64,000 nt of DNA from Corallium rubrum. Its lineage: Eukaryota > Cnidaria > Anthozoa > Scleralcyonacea > Coralliidae. The stretch's first letter is position 1; the number at the start of each line of letters is the position of its first letter. The position numbers and the translations under genes are program-made. A model generated the notes under the pieces. The model searched no databases. It was given only the letters and a program-made list of their open reading frames with translations, and was not told where the DNA came from. The stretch covers positions 53,501-117,500 of the forward strand of contig CAXIUP010000114.1 in assembly GCA_964035015.1 (NCBI GenBank), read 5' to 3'. Of the stretch, positions 58,819-64,000 are shown piece after piece.

Positions 58819-61782
58819 TCATATGCTATTATTATCTAAAAATATGAGTAGCGATTTTACTTTCAAAGGACATGAGGGAGTTGCTCTCCCTAATTTCTTT
58901 TGGTAAAGAATTCCAAATGTATGCCCCGTCAAACATGAAGCTTTTTTCATGCTATTAGTACGCGGCTGTGGTAAGCAAAGAGTACTTGAAATGTCTCGAA
59001 GTTCATAATTTGACATTTCACTTTTGAAGGTAAATAATTCAGTAAGTGATTTAGGACCCATTTTGTTAAACAATTTAAACATCAGTTTTGCCTTAGCCTT
59101 TTTCCTTTCTACTTTAAGTGGCTCCCAGCCTAAAGCACCTAAAGCAACCAGATGATCTACATCATTGCTCATGTTCATTATGATTCGAGCAGCTCTGTTT
59201 TGGAGCTTTTGGAGGCGCTTTGATTGCGTTTCACCGAACACATCCCATACTTCACAGCAATAATTAAAGTATGGACGAACAATAGAATTATATACAGAAA
59301 GAAGTGTATCTTTCTCAACAAATTCCTTTATTCGACAAAGAGCTGATATTCCTGATGTTATTTTCTTACAAATATTTTCAGTATTATTCTTCCAAGATAA
59401 ATACTGGTCAACAGTCACTCCAAGAGTTTTGCAATCATAAACTTGCTTAATTGGTTTGTTTTCAATGATAACATTTGGTTGTGCACTTGAAATACTTTTT
59501 ATCATTGGTCTTGATCCAATTAATAAAAATTCAGTTTTGGCTACATTCAAACTAAGTTTATTGGCAATTAACCATTTCCTAAGGTTTTCTAAGTCAGAAT
59601 TCATTGCAACTTGAACATCATTAATTGATTCTCCAGCTGCTGTAAGGTTTGTATCATCAGCAAACAATCGAGGTTTTGTTTTATGTAAACACTGAGGCAA
59701 GTCATTAATATATAACAGAAAGAATAATGGCCCTAAAATAGAGCCTTGTGGTACACCACACTTAATCAACCGCTCTGATGAAATAGTTCCATTTACTTGG
59801 CATTTCTGACTGCGATTCATTAAGTATGATTTTAATAGAGAATAGGCATCTCCTTTGACACCATAAAGTTCCAGTTTTTTTAGTAGAATCTGGTGGTCGA
59901 CAGTATCAAATGCTTTTTTTAAGTCAATTAGTACAACTAAGTTAAATAATTTTTTGTCAATATTCATATACCAACTATTAGTGCAGTCTAATAATGCTGT
60001 AGCAGTTGAGTGACGTTTTCGGAAGCCAAACTGACAATCACTGAGCAGGCCAAATTTTGTCAAATAATCATATAGTTGGTCATATAAAATTCGTTCCATA
60101 ACTTTGCTAACAGCTGGCAAAACAGAAATTGGCCTGTAGTTACCAGGCAAATTTCTATGGCCATTTTTATAAAGAGGTAATACTCTTGCCATTTTCCATT
60201 CATCAGGAAAAGTGCATAATGTAATAGCCTGATTAAAGATATAAGTTAATGAACTTGAGATGGCAGGCGCCGCTATCTTTAGAATTTTACTTGAAATCTT
60301 GTCAATGCCAGTGGCTTTTGCACTGGAAAGGCCACGCAAAAGATGGTAAATTTTGTTGGTAGTAATTGGTTCAAATGCAGTAAATTCTGATTTAGGTTTC
60401 TTAATATATTCTTGAAAATTGCAATTTGAGGTATCAATTTTGCTAGCTAAATCAGGACCAATATTTGAAAAGAAGTCATTGAACCCCTCTGCAATGTCTT
60501 CAGAATTGGTTACATTATTTCCATCCAGATTCAACTCATTTACTATTGTTGGTTTGTTTTGTTTGCCTAGTAGGTTATTTATTGTTTTCCAAGCCTCTTT
60601 AGGATTGTATTTTTGACCAGCAATTTTCTTGGAGTAATAATCTTTTTTGGCTTTTCTTAATTCTATATTTACTTTGTTTCTAGTTTGTTTATAATTTAAC
60701 CAATCTGCTTCTAGGTTTTTAACAATGGCTTTTCTTTTAAATTTATCTCTCCTATTTATAAGTTTTTTGATATTACTTGTTATCCAAGGGACTTTTTTTG
60801 ATCTGATCTTTTTTCGTTGAAGGGGTGCATGCTTATTTAGGACTTCTTCAAACAATTTCTTCCAAATTTCCCACATAGCATTTGGATCATTAGTGAAAAA
60901 GTACACATATTCCCAATGCTGATCCAGCAGTCCCTCAACAAATCTTTGGCCATCAAAATTTTTCATGTTCCTAATCTCTACTACATTTTCATCTTGTTTC
61001 TTAGTAACATGAGTTTTTCTGATGGCAAATACCAAACTATGATCACTGATTCCTGTATGAATAACACCAGAATCAGAAATTTTCTCTGGTTTATTTGTAA
61101 CTATATGATCAATGAGGCTGGCTGTTGTCATGGTTACACGAGTAGCTCCCTCAATCAATTGTGATAATTGATACAATTCATATAATGACTTTATTTTCTT
61201 GGTTGGTGCATCAGATTCTGTTTTAAGCATGTCACAATTTAAATCACCAAGAATATACATTTCTTTATTTTCATCATCAATCGTTTTGATTAATTTTTCA
61301 AAATTATCAAAGAAATCAGATGTTGCATGTGGTGGTCGATAGATAGTTGTAACCAGAAATGGTCGACTATGTGGCTTAATAATTTCTACACAAACAGCCT
61401 CCAATTCAGAGGGAATTAGATCATGTCTTACATTATAGTTGATAGAGCTACGCAAGTAGATACAAACTCCACCTCCATTTCTTGATCTGTCTTTTCTAAC
61501 AATATCATAACCATCAAGGTAAATCATATTATCAGCTATATTCAAATCAAGTCGCGTCTCATTAAAGCCAATCAAGTCAATGTATTTGTTGGACATTGAG
61601 TAACGTATTTCATCAATTTTTTTAGGCAAGCTGACAATGTTTAGAAAAGCCATCTTAAAACCTCTTTCATTCGGAATAGAATTAAGGCTAGTGAAAAAAT
61701 CGCTACTCATATTTTCATGTGATGTATCATTATCAACTAATGTTTCAGTACTTGACTGACATATTTTAGATATGTTGTCCAA
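58819..61782 (-). CDS. LINE ORF2: endonuclease and reverse transcriptase
   Basis: 987 codons. The N-terminal APE-type endonuclease has GFNETRLD, LGDLNCD (~residue 180) and the ISDH motif (~245), needed to nick target DNA. The reverse transcriptase follows with YRPISVLPAVSKVMERIL, motif A LIDLKKAFDTVDH (~620), GVPQGSILGPLFFLLYINDL and the catalytic FADD (~705), then a thumb and C-terminal region. No RNase H was seen. Order and length fit the CR1/L2/Jockey group, which copies its RNA into DNA at the nicked target. It begins 46 bp before the end of ORF1, in another frame, so translation by reinitiation or shifting is likely. No internal stops. Confidence 0.95.
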   Translation of the reverse strand: MDNISKICQSSTETLVDNDTSHENMSSDFFTSLNSIPNERGFKMAFLNIVSLPKKIDEIRYSMSNKYIDLIGFNETRLDLNIADNMIYLDGYDIVRKDRSRNGGGVCIYLRSSINYNVRHDLIPSELEAVCVEIIKPHSRPFLVTTIYRPPHATSDFFDNFEKLIKTIDDENKEMYILGDLNCDMLKTESDAPTKKIKSLYELYQLSQLIEGATRVTMTTASLIDHIVTNKPEKISDSGVIHTGISDHSLVFAIRKTHVTKKQDENVVEIRNMKNFDGQRFVEGLLDQHWEYVYFFTNDPNAMWEIWKKLFEEVLNKHAPLQRKKIRSKKVPWITSNIKKLINRRDKFKRKAIVKNLEADWLNYKQTRNKVNIELRKAKKDYYSKKIAGQKYNPKEAWKTINNLLGKQNKPTIVNELNLDGNNVTNSEDIAEGFNDFFSNIGPDLASKIDTSNCNFQEYIKKPKSEFTAFEPITTNKIYHLLRGLSSAKATGIDKISSKILKIAAPAISSSLTYIFNQAITLCTFPDEWKMARVLPLYKNGHRNLPGNYRPISVLPAVSKVMERILYDQLYDYLTKFGLLSDCQFGFRKRHSTATALLDCTNSWYMNIDKKLFNLVVLIDLKKAFDTVDHQILLKKLELYGVKGDAYSLLKSYLMNRSQKCQVNGTISSERLIKCGVPQGSILGPLFFLLYINDLPQCLHKTKPRLFADDTNLTAAGESINDVQVAMNSDLENLRKWLIANKLSLNVAKTEFLLIGSRPMIKSISSAQPNVIIENKPIKQVYDCKTLGVTVDQYLSWKNNTENICKKITSGISALCRIKEFVEKDTLLSVYNSIVRPYFNYCCEVWDVFGETQSKRLQKLQNRAARIIMNMSNDVDHLVALGALGWEPLKVERKKAKAKLMFKLFNKMGPKSLTELFTFKSEMSNYELRDISSTLCLPQPRTNSMKKASCLTGHTFGILYQKKLGRATPSCPLKVKSLLIFLDNNSI

Positions 61783-63320
61783 TCTTTCTTGCGATGTCCA
61801 TAAGCTGGTCGAAAAAAAGACCCATCATTTCTTATTGGCATCGATACTTTATTAGCAGTTCTAACTTGAACTGACTTCAAGAAAGTGCAAAATGCACTTC
61901 CTAATGCTCTATCTCCTACTTTATTTAGGTGTAAATTTGAGCCATTTAAGAAGGACTTGCTTATATTGTCATTATCAATATAAGAAATTTCATGCTTTAA
62001 ACATAAATTATAAATTAATTTATTATAACATGATATTTTACTTGCTGGAACTTTACCATCATGCCTTCTGATAACGCTGGATACAGCAACCTTTTCAGCC
62101 TGATGTTTTACTTCTTCTACCAGCCTTTCCATTTTGGCAGCTACTTGTTCTGCATTCTCATGCACCAAATCATTAGTTCCGACATGAAGAATGATTGTGT
62201 TGTAGGCTTGATCTTCAGAGGAATTTTCCTTAAACTTTTTGTGGATTTGACTGACCGTTGCGCCACTGTACGAATGGCAAACAACCTTGCTTCTTGCTGC
62301 TCTTTCTATCTTTCTTTCATCAATATGTTTAACCATAGAATCCCCGATTACCAAGGTCTTTTTCTCGTTTTCTTTTGGTATCTTAGAGGATTGAGGATTA
62401 CTTTGGTTTCTTTGGGTCTTCTTCAACTTGTTGAATTTTAGCTTCTGGTTTGAACGATAATTGTTAATTTGTAGGCAGATGTTATTGGTTGTATCTATAG
62501 TATCCGCTGGCAAATTGTTTCCTTCATCGTCTTCTATGTCCAAAACAGCAAAACGATTTTCGATTGGAGTTGAAGAAATGGTGATGGTTTCACGCGTATA
62601 CAAGCTTTCTTTTGACTCAGTCTTGATCCATTCGTCTTGCTTTATGTCCAGTATCTTCTTTATGCCATCTCCCTCACTTTTTAACTCCGCCACAGTCGCT
62701 TTCAAATATTCAATCTCGGCCGCCATTTTGTTGTTGTCCTCAATCAATTTTTGTGCCTTGTCGTTCGTTGCTGCCTCTCGTAGAACGGTATTTTGTTGTT
62801 CTTCGTTTTGCTTCTTCTGAATTTCGGCGATCAGAAGCATTATTTTTTCAATTTCACCTTTATAATGCTTACATTGTTCGCAGTGTTTGTCTGTTAAACG
62901 AGTGTCGCCTTTAGCCACAGTATGAACCACGTGTTCGCTAGCTTCTTCCTCGCATTTCTCCTCGGTTTCATTTTCGCGTTCATTCGTACGTGCGTAGCTC
63001 GTCAAGGTGGTTTCTAAATAACCTTCTTCGCTGTCTTTTACAACAACGACTTTTCTCCTCGTTGCCCCATGCCATTTAAATACAAAGTCAGGATTTATAA
63101 ATAGCTTCGTATCGCCACCAGGTGAAGACCATTTCCCATTTAATTTTAAATCAGCTTCTACAAACTTCTTTAAGCCATCTAAGTCATCATTCCATAAAAA
63201 TTCCCCTCCACATAAATACAAAGAAGTCGATTTCACCGAATTTGTATCACTAACAACGCTTGTTTCTTCAGAAATCGATAGAGATGGAGAGCTCACAGAT
63301 TCATGACCTTCCGCCATCAC
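61737..63320 (-). CDS. LINE ORF1: coiled coil plus SGNH/GDSL esterase
   Basis: 527 codons from ATG 63320 (MMAEGHESVS). The middle has a small C-x2-C (HCEQCKHYK) and a long coiled coil (EIEKIMLLIAEIQKKQNEEQ and beyond). The C-terminal half is an SGNH hydrolase: LVIGDSMVKH (Ser, ~residue 325), LHVGTNDLVH (~381) and NLHLNKVGD (His, ~461). Esterase-type ORF1 proteins are known in CR1 and L2 LINEs and probably act in RNP binding or membrane association. Overlaps ORF2 by 46 bp. Confidence 0.92.
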   Translation of the reverse strand: MMAEGHESVSSPSLSISEETSVVSDTNSVKSTSLYLCGGEFLWNDDLDGLKKFVEADLKLNGKWSSPGGDTKLFINPDFVFKWHGATRRKVVVVKDSEEGYLETTLTSYARTNERENETEEKCEEEASEHVVHTVAKGDTRLTDKHCEQCKHYKGEIEKIMLLIAEIQKKQNEEQQNTVLREAATNDKAQKLIEDNNKMAAEIEYLKATVAELKSEGDGIKKILDIKQDEWIKTESKESLYTRETITISSTPIENRFAVLDIEDDEGNNLPADTIDTTNNICLQINNYRSNQKLKFNKLKKTQRNQSNPQSSKIPKENEKKTLVIGDSMVKHIDERKIERAARSKVVCHSYSGATVSQIHKKFKENSSEDQAYNTIILHVGTNDLVHENAEQVAAKMERLVEEVKHQAEKVAVSSVIRRHDGKVPASKISCYNKLIYNLCLKHEISYIDNDNISKSFLNGSNLHLNKVGDRALGSAFCTFLKSVQVRTANKVSMPIRNDGSFFRPAYGHRKKDWTTYLKYVSQVLKH

Positions 63321-63336
63321 TATCTCTCGCTATAAT

Positions 63337-64000
63337 CTGACGACCCTGACGACTCTGACGACCCTGACGACCCTGACGACTCTGACGACCCTGACGACTC
63401 TGACGACTCTGATGACTCTAACGACCCTGACGACTCTGACGACCCTGGCGACTCTGACGACTCTAACGACCCTGACGACTCTGACGACCCTGACGACTCT
63501 AACGACTCTGACGACCCTGGCGACCCTGACGACCATGACGACCCTGGCGACCCCGACGACTCTGACGACCCTGACGACCCTGGCGACTCTGACGACTCTA
63601 ACGACCCTGACGACTCTGACGACCCTGGCGACTCTGACGACTCTAACGACCCTGACGACTCTGACGACTCTGACGACCCTGACGACCCTGACGACCCTGG
63701 CGACTCTGACGACTCTAACGACCCTGACGAGTCTGACGACTCTGACGACTCTGACGACTCTGACGACTCTGACGACTCTGACGACTCTGACGACCCTGAC
63801 GAGTCTGACGACTCTGACGACTCTGACGACTCTGACGACCCTGACGACTCTGACGACTCTAACGACCCTGATGACTCTGACGACTCTAACGACCCTGACG
63901 ACTCTAACGACCCCGACGACTCTGACGACCCTGACGACCCTGGCGACTCTGACGACTCTAACGACCCTGACGACTCTGACGACCCTGGCGACTCTGACGA
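63337..64000 (+). repeat. 9-bp array (CTGACGACY)n to window edge
   Basis: About 74 units of CTGACGACC or CTGACGACT, with occasional CTGGCGACT, CTAACGACC and CTGACGAGT variants arranged in longer patterns (for example the CTGGCGACTCTGACGACTC block recurring). It continues past the window end. Open frames are a by-product. Confidence 0.97.

Larger units (their letters stand above)
58590..63330 (-). mobile_element. Near-complete CR1/L2-type LINE
   Basis: Two overlapping ORFs on the minus strand, followed by a ~200-bp 3' region with an AATAAA (58618-58613) and a short TATC/T-rich tail. No LTRs. The flanks on both sides are the same CTGACGAC-type repeat. Both ORFs look intact, so it could have been recently active. 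Confidence 0.88.

Noticed and set aside
63330..63536. RVV-repeat protein on the minus strand
   Set aside because: A by-product of the 9-bp repeat.

Overview
The window is AT-rich eukaryotic DNA with short exons, GT-AG introns, satellite arrays, many short inverted-repeat elements and a CR1/L2-like LINE. Gene families (G2E3-like HECT ligases, a DUF4806-like pseudogene, a DDE integrase) suggest a marine invertebrate, most likely a cnidarian; this is inference from family content only.

Layout. 1-7575 is a satellite with a ~600-bp higher-order unit, made of two blocks head to head. 7600-11080 holds a possible retroelement tail and a partial CUE-HECT gene. 11081-32810 is a second satellite (~170-bp unit, orientation flipping twice) that is interrupted by an 11.6-kb DNA transposon at 19335-30972. 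That transposon has ~450-bp terminal inverted repeats built of tandem repeats, an exact 6-bp target duplication (CATTCT), a spliced zinc-ribbon/UIM/HECT E3 ubiquitin ligase gene reading inward from the left and an intronless zinc-ribbon/HTH/DDE integrase gene reading inward from the right. Both proteins begin with a similar CxxCG...CxxCG zinc ribbon. Its introns are loaded with later insertions, including a hAT relic with a perfect 8-bp target duplication.

33050-34540 is a broken DUF4806-like gene. 35954-36930 is almost 1 kb of alternating purine-pyrimidine simple repeat. 37996-51200 may be a second large transposon (CACAGG termini, CCT target duplication, TTAAAG-rich subterminal repeats, CACTA/CMC-like) carrying three spliced genes: a zinc-finger/acidic protein, a protein kinase and an unknown coiled-coil protein. 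Minus-strand exons of an unrecognised gene lie on both sides of it (56273-51646 and 37290-37008).

52464-54854 is a large foldback with a younger TTAA-flanked foldback in one arm. 57018-58300 holds two inverted copies of a ~600-bp element sharing a ~70-codon ORF. 58590-63330 is a near-complete minus-strand CR1/L2-type LINE (ORF1 with SGNH esterase, ORF2 with endonuclease and reverse transcriptase), bordered on both sides by the same 9-bp repeat, which is expanded to over 660 bp at the right edge.

The main result is that accessory ubiquitin-ligase and possibly kinase genes sit inside large DNA transposons here. No computation was run; splice sites and coordinates were read by eye.
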